Assembly (NCBI GenBank): GCA_022705125.1 | Contig: JAKJFB010000184.1 | Coordinates: forward strand, 1 to 6,129 | Source of the DNA: Pseudomonadota bacterium | GTDB taxonomy: Bacteria; Pseudomonadota; Gammaproteobacteria; Pseudomonadales; UBA5518 | Length of the DNA stretch: 6,129 nucleotides | Direction of reading: 5' to 3' | Shown here: positions 1-6,129 of the stretch, piece after piece | Position numbering within the stretch: the stretch's first letter is position 1 | How the letters are laid out: each line of letters opens with the position of its first letter | Position numbers and translations under genes: made by a program | The notes under the pieces: generated by a model | Seen by the model: the letters and a program-made list of their open reading frames with translations, nothing else | Databases searched by the model: none | Told to the model about the DNA's origin: nothing

Positions 1-1427
1 GCTGCCACGGCGCGCCGCGCTTCCTGCCTGAAATAGGGCGCGTTGAAGAACACGAGCGGGGCGTTGAAGCGAAACAGGCACAGTCCCGGCACGGTGCGCG
101 CCTCGGGGTGGCGCTCGATGCCGTGGAATCCCCTGCCCTCGATGGCGCCCAGCACCTCGCAGGTCGGGCGCGCCACCATGCGCACGAAACGCAGCATGGC
201 GAGGATCACCGCGAACGCAATCGCGTCGATCGCGCCGACGGCGACCACACCGAGCGTCGCGATCACGCAGATCGCGAACTCGCCCTTCGACTCGTGCCAC
301 AGCATCCGCATATCGGCGACATTCACCAGCGAGAACGCCGCCATCACCAGCACCGCGCCCAACGCCGCGTCGGGCACGTACTGCAGCGGCCCGGTCAGGA
401 ACAGCAGCACCAGCGCGATCGCGACGGCGGCGACCAGTCCGGCGAGCTGCGTGCGCCCGCCCGCGGCGTCGCTCATGGCCGTGCGCGAGTCGGCACCGCT
501 CACCGCGAAACCACCCGATATCGAGGCGGCGATGTTGGCCGCACCGAGCGCCGCGAGGTCGCGGTCGGCGTCGATCTCGTAGCCGTTCTTCGCGGCAAAG
601 CTGCGCGCGGTGAGCATGAGGCTGGTGAAGGAGATCAGCGCGATACCCGCCGCGTCGGCGAGCAACGGCTGCAGCGTGACCCACGGCGCGCCGGGAAACG
701 TCAGCGCGGGAAGGCCCGGGGGCACCGCGCCGACGGTACGCACGCCCCGTGCATCCAGCCCCAGCAGCGCGACGGCCGCTGCTGCGAGCACCATGACCAC
801 CAGCGCGGCCGGAACGCGCCGCAACAGCTTCGGCACGAGCAGCAGCAACGCGAAGGAAGCGAGGCCGATGGCCAGCGTGGGCAGGTGCGTCTGCCCGATC
901 TTGTCCGCGATCTCCAGCGCGCGCGGAATGATCCTGCCCGACACGATGTCGAAGCCGAGGATCTTGCCCAGTTGCCCCAGCGCGATGGTCAGCGCGATGC
1001 CGTTCATGAATCCGACCAGGATCGGGCGCGACAGGAAATCGGCCAGCACGCCGAGCTTCAGGAAGCTCGCGCCGATGCACAGCACGCCCGCGAGAAAAGC
1101 CAGCGTCAGCGACAGCGCCATGTACTGCTGCGCATCACCCGCGGCCAGCGGCGCCACCGAGGCCGCCACCAGCGCGCAGGTTGCCGCGTCCGGTCCGACC
1201 ACGAGCTGGCGCGAGGAGCCGAACAGCGCGTAGGCAAACAGCGGCAGGATGCTCGCGTAGAGCCCCACCACCGGGCTGAAACCGGCGAGCGCGGCGTAGG
1301 CAACGCCGACCGGCAGCGCCACCGCGGCCACCGACAGGCCGGCGCGCAGGTCGTGCGGAAAATCCTGCCGCCGGTAACGCACCAGCATCAGCAGGCCCGG
1401 CGCGATGCGCTCCAGTCGACCGCTCAT
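1..1427 (-). CDS. SulP/SLC26-family anion transporter, C-terminus cut by window edge
   Basis: This is an inner-membrane secondary transporter of the SulP family. Members move sulfate, bicarbonate, dicarboxylates or other anions, and the substrate here cannot be told from sequence. The frame reads 475 codons from ATG 1427 without a stop and leaves the window at position 1. Residues 21-90 hold the family's N-terminal core (DLRAG, then PVGVAYAALAGFSPVVGLYA, then VGPDAAT near 77-83). About ten further hydrophobic segments follow to residue 415. The conserved stretch after NIAASISGG (298-306) reads FAVSGADSRTA, where many SulP proteins have a Pro and TG/SFSRSA-like residues. From about 444 the chain becomes soluble; NAPLVFFNAPYF (455-466) is the opening strand and helix of a STAS domain, of which roughly 90-110 residues should be missing. 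The start overlaps the upstream winged-helix gene by ATGA, and no clear Shine-Dalgarno precedes it, so translational coupling is likely. Family call very sure; substrate unknown. Confidence 0.95.
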   Translation of the reverse strand, partial: MSGRLERIAPGLLMLVRYRRQDFPHDLRAGLSVAAVALPVGVAYAALAGFSPVVGLYASILPLFAYALFGSSRQLVVGPDAATCALVAASVAPLAAGDAQQYMALSLTLAFLAGVLCIGASFLKLGVLADFLSRPILVGFMNGIALTIALGQLGKILGFDIVSGRIIPRALEIADKIGQTHLPTLAIGLASFALLLLVPKLLRRVPAALVVMVLAAAAVALLGLDARGVRTVGAVPPGLPALTFPGAPWVTLQPLLADAAGIALISFTSLMLTARSFAAKNGYEIDADRDLAALGAANIAASISGGFAVSGADSRTAMSDAAGGRTQLAGLVAAVAIALVLLFLTGPLQYVPDAALGAVLVMAAFSLVNVADMRMLWHESKGEFAICVIATLGVVAVGAIDAIAFAVILAMLRFVRMVARPTCEVLGAIEGRGFHGIERHPEARTVPGLCLFRFNAPLVFFNAPYFRQEARRAVA

Positions 1428-1720
1428 TCTGCGCGCAGCACTGCAAGCAGGTCGTCGAAATGCGCCGCGATCCAGCGCGGATCGTGGTCGCCCCAGTCGC
1501 GGATCGCGTAGTGGCCGTGGCGATGCTTCGGCCCGTGCTGCACGAACTCGCACACGATGCCGATGTCGGCGAGATCCGCGATGCAGTCCTGCAGCGTGCG
1601 CCGCGGCATGCCCGTGGCTGCCTCGAGCGCGTGCAGGTCATGCGGCTCGCGCGCGAGCAGGTGCGCCACGCAGAGCTTGCGGCAGTAGGCCTTGCGCTGC
1701 TTGCTGACCGGTGGGCTCAT
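1424..1720 (-). CDS. Small winged helix-turn-helix protein, coupled to the SulP gene
   Basis: This 98-residue basic protein is probably a DNA-binding regulator. After a basic N-terminus (KQRKAYCRK, 7-15) and a helix (16-24), residues 28-36 and 39-54 (PRRTLQDCIADLADIG) look like the two helices of a helix-turn-helix. The segment CEFVQHGPKHRHGHYAIRDWG (57-77), shown here as a block, resembles a beta-wing ending in an IRDWG motif. From memory this matches the small winged-helix family listed in Pfam as HTH_43, common in gammaproteobacteria; I could not search to confirm. There is no ligand-binding domain, so any sensing would rely on a partner or on the Cys and His residues (C13, C17, C46, C57, four His in the wing), which is speculative. 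The start at 1720 has GGAG at 1735-1732 with an 11-base gap. The stop TGA overlaps the transporter's ATG. DNA-binding is likely; the regulated target is unknown, with the transporter the obvious candidate. Confidence 0.82.
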   Translation of the reverse strand: MSPPVSKQRKAYCRKLCVAHLLAREPHDLHALEAATGMPRRTLQDCIADLADIGIVCEFVQHGPKHRHGHYAIRDWGDHDPRWIAAHFDDLLAVLRAE

Positions 1721-1731
1721 GGGCGGGGGTT

Positions 1732-1735
1732 CTCC
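1732..1735 (-). promoter_or_regulatory. Ribosome binding site of the winged-helix gene
   Basis: On the minus strand GGAG lies 11 bases before the ATG at 1720. The spacing is slightly long but it is the only Shine-Dalgarno-like match nearby. It supports this start and would also serve the coupled transporter, which has no site of its own. Confidence 0.5.
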
Positions 1736-1798
1736 ACTGCAGGGTAGTGGCGCTGTCGTGACGCCGATTGGGCCACATCCGCGGCGCCGGGAAAAGAC

Positions 1799-1809
1799 CC
1801 CGGACCGGG
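1799..1809. repeat. Short palindrome CCCGG-A-CCGGG
   Basis: A perfect five-base inverted repeat around a single central A, about 30 bases upstream of the candidate -10 box. It could be a regulator half-site pair or simple GC-rich coincidence. The sequence alone does not decide. Confidence 0.25.
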
Positions 1810-1832
1810 CCGCTGCTGTATTCCCCCGACCC

Positions 1833-1850
1833 GGCCGTTATACTCCGGCC
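1833..1850. repeat. Inverted repeat flanking the candidate -10 box
   Basis: GGCCG (1833-1837) and CGGCC (1846-1850) are exact inverted copies separated by eight bases that contain the TATACT hexamer. A protein bound here would block RNA polymerase, so it could be an operator. Five-base GC arms arise easily by chance in this composition. Confidence 0.35.
1839..1844 (+). promoter_or_regulatory. Candidate -10 box for the DUF481 gene
   Basis: TATACT differs at one base from the sigma-70 consensus TATAAT and stands out in very GC-rich sequence, 41 bases before the start codon. That would place transcription start near 1851 and give a leader of about 35 bases. No good TTGACA-like box sits 16-18 bases upstream (CTGTAT or GCTGTA is the best available), so the promoter may be weak, activator-dependent or not real. 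Confidence 0.45.
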
Positions 1851-1872
1851 CTTCACGCAAACAACCAACGAC

Positions 1873-1877
1873 AGGGA
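1873..1877 (+). promoter_or_regulatory. Ribosome binding site of the DUF481 gene
   Basis: AGGGA lies eight bases before ATG 1886. This spacing, plus a signal peptide beginning directly at that Met, fixes the start. Confidence 0.65.
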
Positions 1878-1885
1878 CCCACACC

Positions 1886-2920
1886 ATGACGCAAAAACCG
1901 CTTTCCCTCGCGCTGGCGGCGCTGGCCCTGCTGAGCCTCGGCGCGCAGCAGGCCGGCGCCGACATCGTCCTCCTGAAGGGCGGTGACCGCCTCAGCGGCA
2001 CCATCGTCAGCAAGGACGACAAGCAGCTGACGTTGCAGACCGCCTACGCCAAGGAGCCGATAACGCTGCTGTGGGCCGAGGTCACGAACATCGAGACCGA
2101 CCAGCCCGCGCGCTTCATGCTCAACGACAAGACGCTGGTAAACGCGCAGGCCACGCGCGCCAGCGAGTCCACCGTGGTGTTGAAGGGGGGCGATACCGTC
2201 ACCACGACGCCGCTGGCGATGAGTGACATCGCCTATATCAACCCGCCGCCACACGTCAGCGGCGAGGGCGTGAGCACCAGCGGACGCCTGAATCTCGGGA
2301 TGACCGCCAACCGCGGCAACACCGACAACGACCAGATCTTCTACGACGCCGAGGCCGTGGCGCGCAGCCTGAAGAACCGCTTCACGATCGGCGCGACCGG
2401 CGATACCAGGAACGAGGACGGCGAGGAAACCGCGCGCAGGAACCGCGCCTATTTCAAATACGATCATTTCCTCACCGACAAATGGTACACCTACGCCAAC
2501 ACCGACGTGCAGGAGGACAAGTTCAGGGACCTGAACCTGCGCACCACGCTCGGCGGCGGTGCGGGTTACCAGTTCTTCGACACCGAGCAGCGCAGCCTCT
2601 CACTGGAAGGCGGTCTCACCTACGTCAACGAGGACTACGACCTCGCGGACGACGAGAGCTTTGCGGCCGGACGCTGGGCGGTGCGCTACATGCAGTTCCT
2701 GTGGAACGACAGGGCCCAGTTCTTCCACGACGACGAGGGCATCGTCAGCGTCCAGGATCCGGACGACATGATCTTCCGCTCCCAGACCGGCCTGCGTTTC
2801 CCGCTGGTGAAGAACCTGAACGCGACGCTGCAGTACAACATCGACTGGCAGAACACCCCGCCGGAAGGCTTCGACAGCACCGACTCGGCCTACATCGTGA
2901 GCGTCGGGTATCTCTGGTAA
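1886..2920 (+). CDS. DUF481 (YdiY-like) outer-membrane beta-barrel protein
   Basis: This 344-residue exported protein is probably an outer-membrane barrel. Residues 1-25 form a Sec signal peptide: Lys4, a hydrophobic Leu/Ala core, and an AGA|D cleavage site after 25. Residues 26-122 form a periplasmic-looking part in which IVLLKGGDRLSGTI (27-40) and VVLKGGDTVTTTPL (97-110) are two copies of one motif, like small SH3-type strands. From about 128, GRLNLGMTANRGNTDNDQI opens a DUF481 domain with alternating hydrophobic/polar strands, many aromatics (YFKYDHF, KWYTYANTDV) and acidic loops. The chain ends YIVSVGYLW, with the terminal aromatic residue expected of proteins inserted by the Bam machinery. 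E. coli YdiY is annotated as salt-induced, but the role of the family is not established. It is preceded by a good ribosome binding site and followed by a hairpin. Family call sure; function unknown. Confidence 0.92.
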   Translation: MTQKPLSLALAALALLSLGAQQAGADIVLLKGGDRLSGTIVSKDDKQLTLQTAYAKEPITLLWAEVTNIETDQPARFMLNDKTLVNAQATRASESTVVLKGGDTVTTTPLAMSDIAYINPPPHVSGEGVSTSGRLNLGMTANRGNTDNDQIFYDAEAVARSLKNRFTIGATGDTRNEDGEETARRNRAYFKYDHFLTDKWYTYANTDVQEDKFRDLNLRTTLGGGAGYQFFDTEQRSLSLEGGLTYVNEDYDLADDESFAAGRWAVRYMQFLWNDRAQFFHDDEGIVSVQDPDDMIFRSQTGLRFPLVKNLNATLQYNIDWQNTPPEGFDSTDSAYIVSVGYLW

Positions 2921-2929
2921 GGACGAGCT

Positions 2930-2973
2930 CGCGGGACGCTGGCTTGGATATTGCTTCAAGTTTGCGTCCCGCG
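2930..2973 (+). terminator. Strong hairpin after the DUF481 gene, without a U tract
   Basis: CGCGGGACGC (2930-2939) and GCGTCCCGCG (2964-2973) are perfect 10-base inverted copies around a 24-base loop. Inside the loop CTTG (2943-2946) can pair with CAAG (2957-2960), making a longer interrupted stem. It begins 10 bases after the DUF481 stop. No run of T follows (GCCCCGCG), so it is not a standard intrinsic terminator. It could be a 3' mRNA-stabilising stem, a partial terminator, or an attenuator before the next gene. Confidence 0.5.
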
Positions 2974-2992
2974 CCCCGCGCGCGCCGTCCCC

Positions 2993-2996
2993 GAGG
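2993..2996 (+). promoter_or_regulatory. Ribosome binding site of the transglutaminase-amidoligase gene
   Basis: GAGG is eight bases before ATG 3005. It lies 20 bases downstream of the hairpin, so the site should be free in either structure. It supports 3005 as the start, as does the immediate onset of the conserved N-terminal domain. Confidence 0.55.
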
Positions 2997-3004
2997 CTGC
3001 CCTC

Positions 3005-6000
3005 ATGACCATTCGCGTTGCGATCCACCACAAGACGCGGTACGTCTTCGATCGGCTGGTGGCGGTTTCGCCCCACGTGGTGCGGCTGCGTCCCGCACCA
3101 CATTCGCGCACGCGCATCCTCGGCTACGCGCTGAAGGTGCGGCCCGAGAACCATTTCATCAACTGGCAGCAGGATCCCTTCGCCAACTACCAGGCCCGCC
3201 TCGTGTTTCCCGACCGGATCCGGGAGCTGGCCTTCGAGGTCGAGGTGATCGCCGACATGACGGCATACAACCCCTTCGACTTCTTCGTCGAGGAGTATGC
3301 CGCCGAGTTTCCGTTCAGCTACGACGCGCAGCTGCGCCGGGAACTGATCCCCTATCTGGAGACGGTCGAGCCCACGCCGCTGCTGGCCGCCTGGATCGCC
3401 TCGGTGCCGCGCGAGCCAATGCGCATCATCGATTTCCTGGTATCGATCAACCAGCGTCTGCAGCACGAGATCGCCTACGAGCTGCGCTTCGAACCGGGCG
3501 TGCAAACGCCCGAGCAGACGCTGCGTGTCGCCAGGGGATCGTGCCGCGACACCGGCTGGCTGCTGGTGCAGATCCTGCGCCACCTGGGCCTCGCGGCGCG
3601 CTTCGTCTCCGGCTACCTGGTGCAGCTGAGCTCTGACCTTGCGTCCCTGGACGGTCCCTCGGGACCGGCGAAGGACTTCACCGACCTGCACGCCTGGTGC
3701 GAGGTGTTCATCCCGGGGGCCGGATGGGTCGGGCTGGATCCCACCTCGGGACTGTTTGCCAGCGAGGGACACATCCCGCTGGCCTGCACGCCGGACCCGG
3801 CCTCCGCCGCGCCCATCACCGGCGCCACCGACCCCTGCGAGGTGCACTTCGAGTACAGCAACGAGGTGACGCGCGTCCACGAGGACCCGCGCGTCACCAG
3901 GCCCTACACCGAGGAACAGTGGGACTCGATCGACGCGCTGGGGCGCCTGGTCGACGCGGACCTGCTGAAGAACGACGTGCGGCTCACGATGGGCGGCGAA
4001 CCGACCTTCGTGTCCATCGACGACATGGACTCGCCGCAGTGGAACACCGAGGCGCTGGGCGAGCACAAGCTGAAACTCGCCAAGGACCTGTTGCTCCGCC
4101 TGCGCGAGCGCTTCGCGCCGGGCGGCCTGCTGCACTACGGGCAGGGCAAATGGTATCCGGGCGAGGAGGTTCCGCGCTGGGCGCTGGGATGCTTCTGGCG
4201 CACCGACGGCGAGGCCCTCTGGCACGACCCCGGGCTGCTCGCCCGGGTCGACCATGACTACGGCCACGACGCGGTCGAGGCCGGGCGTTTCATGCAGCGA
4301 TTGTGCGCGCAGGCTGGGCTCGCCCCCGGGTTCATCCATCCGGCCTGGGAGGATGCGGCGCACTACCGCGCCCGGGAGCATGCGCTGCCGCTGGCCGTGG
4401 ATCCGCGCAAGGCGACGCCAGCGGACGGCCTGGATCGCGTGCGGCTCGCGCGGGTGCTGAACCACGGACTGGACAACCCGGTCGGCTACATACTGCCACT
4501 GGCATGGGATACGGTGGCGGGATGCTGGTACAGCACCCGCTGGGAAATGCGCGTCGGGCGCGTGGTGCTGATTCCCGGCGATTCGCCGATCGGCCTGCGC
4601 CTGCCGCTCGACTCCCTGCCGCAACCGACCGGGGAGGACAGCGAGCCCGAGCGCGACCCCTTCGAGGCCCGCGACGCGCTGCAGCCGCGCCACGACGTGC
4701 CGCAAGCCGATTTCTCGCGCAGTTGGGGCGCCGTGGCGCAACAGGCGCCGGCCGATCACGCGCCGGCACAGCCGGGCGCGCGCAAGTCCGTGGTGCGCAC
4801 GGCGATCTGCACCGAGGCGCGCCAGGGCAAGCTGCATGTGTTCCTGCCGCCGCTGGAACACCTCGAGCACTACGTGGGGCTGATCGGGCTGATCGAGAAG
4901 ACCGCGGCCGAGCTCGCGATCCCGGTGATCATCGAGGGCTACGAGGCACCGCGCGACAGCCGGCTGCTGAAGCTGCTGGTCACGCCCGATCCCGGCGTGA
5001 TCGAGGTCAACATCCATCCCGCCGCGAGCTGGCAGGCGCTGGTCGACAACACCACGGCGCTGTACGAGGACGCACGCAACGCCCGGCTCGGCACGGAGAA
5101 GTTCCTGATCGACGGTCGCCACACCGGCACCGGCGGCGGCAACCACGTGACCCTGGGAGGCGCCACGCCCGCCGACAGCCCGCTGCTGCGCCGGCCCGAC
5201 CTGATCCGCAGCCTGGTCACCTACTGGCAGCATCATCCGGGGCTGTCCTACCTGTTCTCGGGCATGTTCATCGGCCCCACGAGCCAGGCGCCACGGGTCG
5301 ACGAGGGCCGCAACGAGACGCTCTACGAGCTGGAGATCGCGTTCCAGCAGATGCCCGAGGGGCTGGTGCAGCAGCCGTGGCTGGTGGACCGGCTGATGCA
5401 CAACCTCCTGGTGGACATCACCGGCAACACGCACCGCTCGGAGTTCTGCATCGACAAGCTCTACGCCCCCGGCACGGCCAGCGGCCGCCAGGGCCTGCTG
5501 GAATTCCGCGGCTTCGAGATGCCGCCGCATGCGCGCATGTCGCTGGTGCAGATGCTGTTGCTGCGCGCGCTGGTGGCGCGCTTCTGGAACAAGCCCTACC
5601 GCAAGCCGCTGGTGCGCTGGGGCACCGCGCTGCACGACCGCTTCATGCTGCCCCATTACGTCTGGAGCGATATCCGCGACGTGGTGCGCGAGCTGAACGA
5701 CGAGGGCTACCCCTTCGACATCGAGTGGCTGTTGCCCTTCGAGGAATTCCGCTTTCCCCACTACGGCCGCCTGGAGCTCGACGATATCCATCTCGAACTG
5801 CGCTGGGCCATCGAGCCCTGGCACGTGCTGGGAGAGGAGATCGGCAGCTTCGGCACCGCGCGCTATGTCGATTCCTCGATCGAACGGCTGCAGGTCAAGG
5901 TCTCGGGGATGACCGCCGGCCGTCACGTGCTGGCCTGCAACGGTCGGCAGGTGCCGCTGCACTCGACGGGGCGGCACGGCGAATGCGTCGCCGGCGTGCG

Positions 6001-6129
6001 CTACCGCGCCTGGCAGCCGCCGTCGGCGCTGCACCCCACCATTGCCAGCCATGCGCCGCTGACCTTCGACATCACCGACCGCTGGCTGCGGCGCAGCCTG
6101 GGTGGCTGCCGCTACCACGTGGCGCACCC
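3005..6129 (+). CDS. Transglutaminase-like / DUF2126 putative amidoligase fusion, 3' end cut by window edge
   Basis: The frame gives 1041 residues with no stop before the window ends; relatives recalled at about 1100-1140 residues suggest 60-100 are missing. Residues 2-105 are the bacterial transglutaminase N-terminal domain (HHKTRYVFDRLV, then VRLRPAPHSRT). Residues about 160-250 are the transglutaminase core with an intact triad: Cys180 (GSCRDTGWLL), His229 (DLHAWCEVF) and Asp245 (GWVGLDPTSG). From about 320 the DUF2126 domain begins, with MGGEPTF (329-335), GQGKWYPGE, EVNIHP (667-672), DGRHTGTGGGNHVT (703-716), HRSEFCIDK (810-818) and EFRGFEMPP (833-841). DUF2126 was proposed, from comparative analysis, to be a glutamine-synthetase-fold carboxylate-amine ligase. 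The Glu, His and Arg residues in these motifs fit metal/ATP binding. No signal peptide or membrane segment is seen, so it is likely cytoplasmic. A protein could be cut or cross-linked by one half and amide-ligated by the other; the substrate is unknown. Domain calls sure, activity inferred. Confidence 0.94.
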   Translation, partial: MTIRVAIHHKTRYVFDRLVAVSPHVVRLRPAPHSRTRILGYALKVRPENHFINWQQDPFANYQARLVFPDRIRELAFEVEVIADMTAYNPFDFFVEEYAAEFPFSYDAQLRRELIPYLETVEPTPLLAAWIASVPREPMRIIDFLVSINQRLQHEIAYELRFEPGVQTPEQTLRVARGSCRDTGWLLVQILRHLGLAARFVSGYLVQLSSDLASLDGPSGPAKDFTDLHAWCEVFIPGAGWVGLDPTSGLFASEGHIPLACTPDPASAAPITGATDPCEVHFEYSNEVTRVHEDPRVTRPYTEEQWDSIDALGRLVDADLLKNDVRLTMGGEPTFVSIDDMDSPQWNTEALGEHKLKLAKDLLLRLRERFAPGGLLHYGQGKWYPGEEVPRWALGCFWRTDGEALWHDPGLLARVDHDYGHDAVEAGRFMQRLCAQAGLAPGFIHPAWEDAAHYRAREHALPLAVDPRKATPADGLDRVRLARVLNHGLDNPVGYILPLAWDTVAGCWYSTRWEMRVGRVVLIPGDSPIGLRLPLDSLPQPTGEDSEPERDPFEARDALQPRHDVPQADFSRSWGAVAQQAPADHAPAQPGARKSVVRTAICTEARQGKLHVFLPPLEHLEHYVGLIGLIEKTAAELAIPVIIEGYEAPRDSRLLKLLVTPDPGVIEVNIHPAASWQALVDNTTALYEDARNARLGTEKFLIDGRHTGTGGGNHVTLGGATPADSPLLRRPDLIRSLVTYWQHHPGLSYLFSGMFIGPTSQAPRVDEGRNETLYELEIAFQQMPEGLVQQPWLVDRLMHNLLVDITGNTHRSEFCIDKLYAPGTASGRQGLLEFRGFEMPPHARMSLVQMLLLRALVARFWNKPYRKPLVRWGTALHDRFMLPHYVWSDIRDVVRELNDEGYPFDIEWLLPFEEFRFPHYGRLELDDIHLELRWAIEPWHVLGEEIGSFGTARYVDSSIERLQVKVSGMTAGRHVLACNGRQVPLHSTGRHGECVAGVRYRAWQPPSALHPTIASHAPLTFDITDRWLRRSLGGCRYHVAH

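Larger units (their letters stand above)
1721..1885. promoter_or_regulatory. Divergent intergenic control region
   Basis: This 165-base gap separates the leftward winged-helix/SulP pair from the rightward DUF481 gene, so it must hold the promoters of both. It contains a plus-strand -10-like TATACT (1839-1844), an overlapping minus-strand TATAAC (1842-1837), and two GC-rich inverted repeats (1799-1809 and 1833-1850). I see no convincing -35 box for either direction and no coding frame with support. Confidence 0.6.
2921..3004 (+). other. Short gap between the DUF481 and transglutaminase genes
   Basis: These 84 bases hold the hairpin and the ribosome binding site described separately. I see no -10-like hexamer; GGATATTG inside the hairpin loop is the only A/T-richer piece. 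Unless a promoter lies inside the DUF481 gene, the second gene probably depends on read-through. Confidence 0.4.

Noticed and set aside
108..1511. A 467-codon plus-strand open frame opposite the SulP gene
   Set aside because: The product is almost entirely Arg, His, Gln, Asp and Gly, as expected from the complement of a membrane-protein gene. The minus strand gives an unmistakable SulP transporter.
1135..1641. A 168-codon minus-strand frame overlapping the winged-helix and SulP genes
   Set aside because: It is out of frame with both real genes, very Arg- and Ala-rich, and would require displacing two well-supported coding regions.
1853..2467. A 204-codon minus-strand frame opposite the DUF481 gene
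   Set aside because: The plus strand encodes a signal peptide and conserved barrel domain in the right order. The minus product has no such features and would overlap the divergent promoter region.
2482..3636. A 384-codon plus-strand frame spanning the end of DUF481 and the start of the transglutaminase gene
   Set aside because: It is in a different frame from both real genes, is Arg/Pro/Ala-rich, has no homology I recognise, and crosses the intergenic hairpin.
2600..6127. A 1175-codon open frame on the minus strand opposite the transglutaminase-amidoligase gene
   Set aside because: The product is a low-complexity Arg/Gln/His/Val/Ala-rich chain with no recognisable domain. The opposite strand has clear conserved motifs throughout, so this is the usual antisense shadow of strong G/C third-position bias.
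1..6129. Mobile element, CRISPR, tRNA or rRNA content
   Set aside because: I saw no transposase, integrase, terminal inverted repeats, repeated spacer units, clover-leaf or conserved rRNA sequence.

Overview
The window is GC-rich throughout (about two-thirds by eye). Its reading frames show strong third-position G/C bias, which suits a high-GC proteobacterium. A gammaproteobacterium is my best guess, from the DUF481 outer-membrane protein, the SulP subtype and the general gene style, but nothing here fixes the taxon. I see no rRNA, tRNA, CRISPR array, insertion sequence or phage gene, and base composition looks uniform, so this reads as ordinary chromosome.

Layout. Positions 1-1720 hold a minus-strand pair transcribed leftward. 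A small winged-helix DNA-binding protein (1720-1424) overlaps by ATGA the start of a SulP/SLC26-family anion transporter (1427 to beyond position 1, cut at the window edge just inside its STAS domain). Positions 1721-1885 form a divergent control region with a -10-like TATACT on the plus strand and two small GC-rich inverted repeats. Positions 1886-2920 (plus) encode an exported DUF481/YdiY-type outer-membrane beta-barrel protein whose N-terminus carries two copies of an LKGGD-containing motif. Positions 2921-3004 are a short gap with a perfect 10-bp inverted repeat. Positions 3005 to beyond 6129 (plus) encode a long fusion of a bacterial transglutaminase-like cysteine protease/transferase with a DUF2126 putative amidoligase, lacking only its extreme C-terminus because the window ends.

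How the genes may work together. The winged-helix protein and the transporter are almost certainly co-expressed and translationally coupled, so a local regulator of anion uptake is plausible. The two plus-strand genes may share a transcript, but the hairpin between them and their unrelated functions make this uncertain. The transglutaminase-amidoligase belongs to a widespread, poorly characterised set of predicted peptide- or protein-modifying enzymes, often found near circularly permuted ATP-grasp and alpha-E genes. Any such partners would lie to the right of this window. The two long transporter and enzyme frames run off the window ends, and several long open frames opposite or overlapping real genes are composition artefacts.
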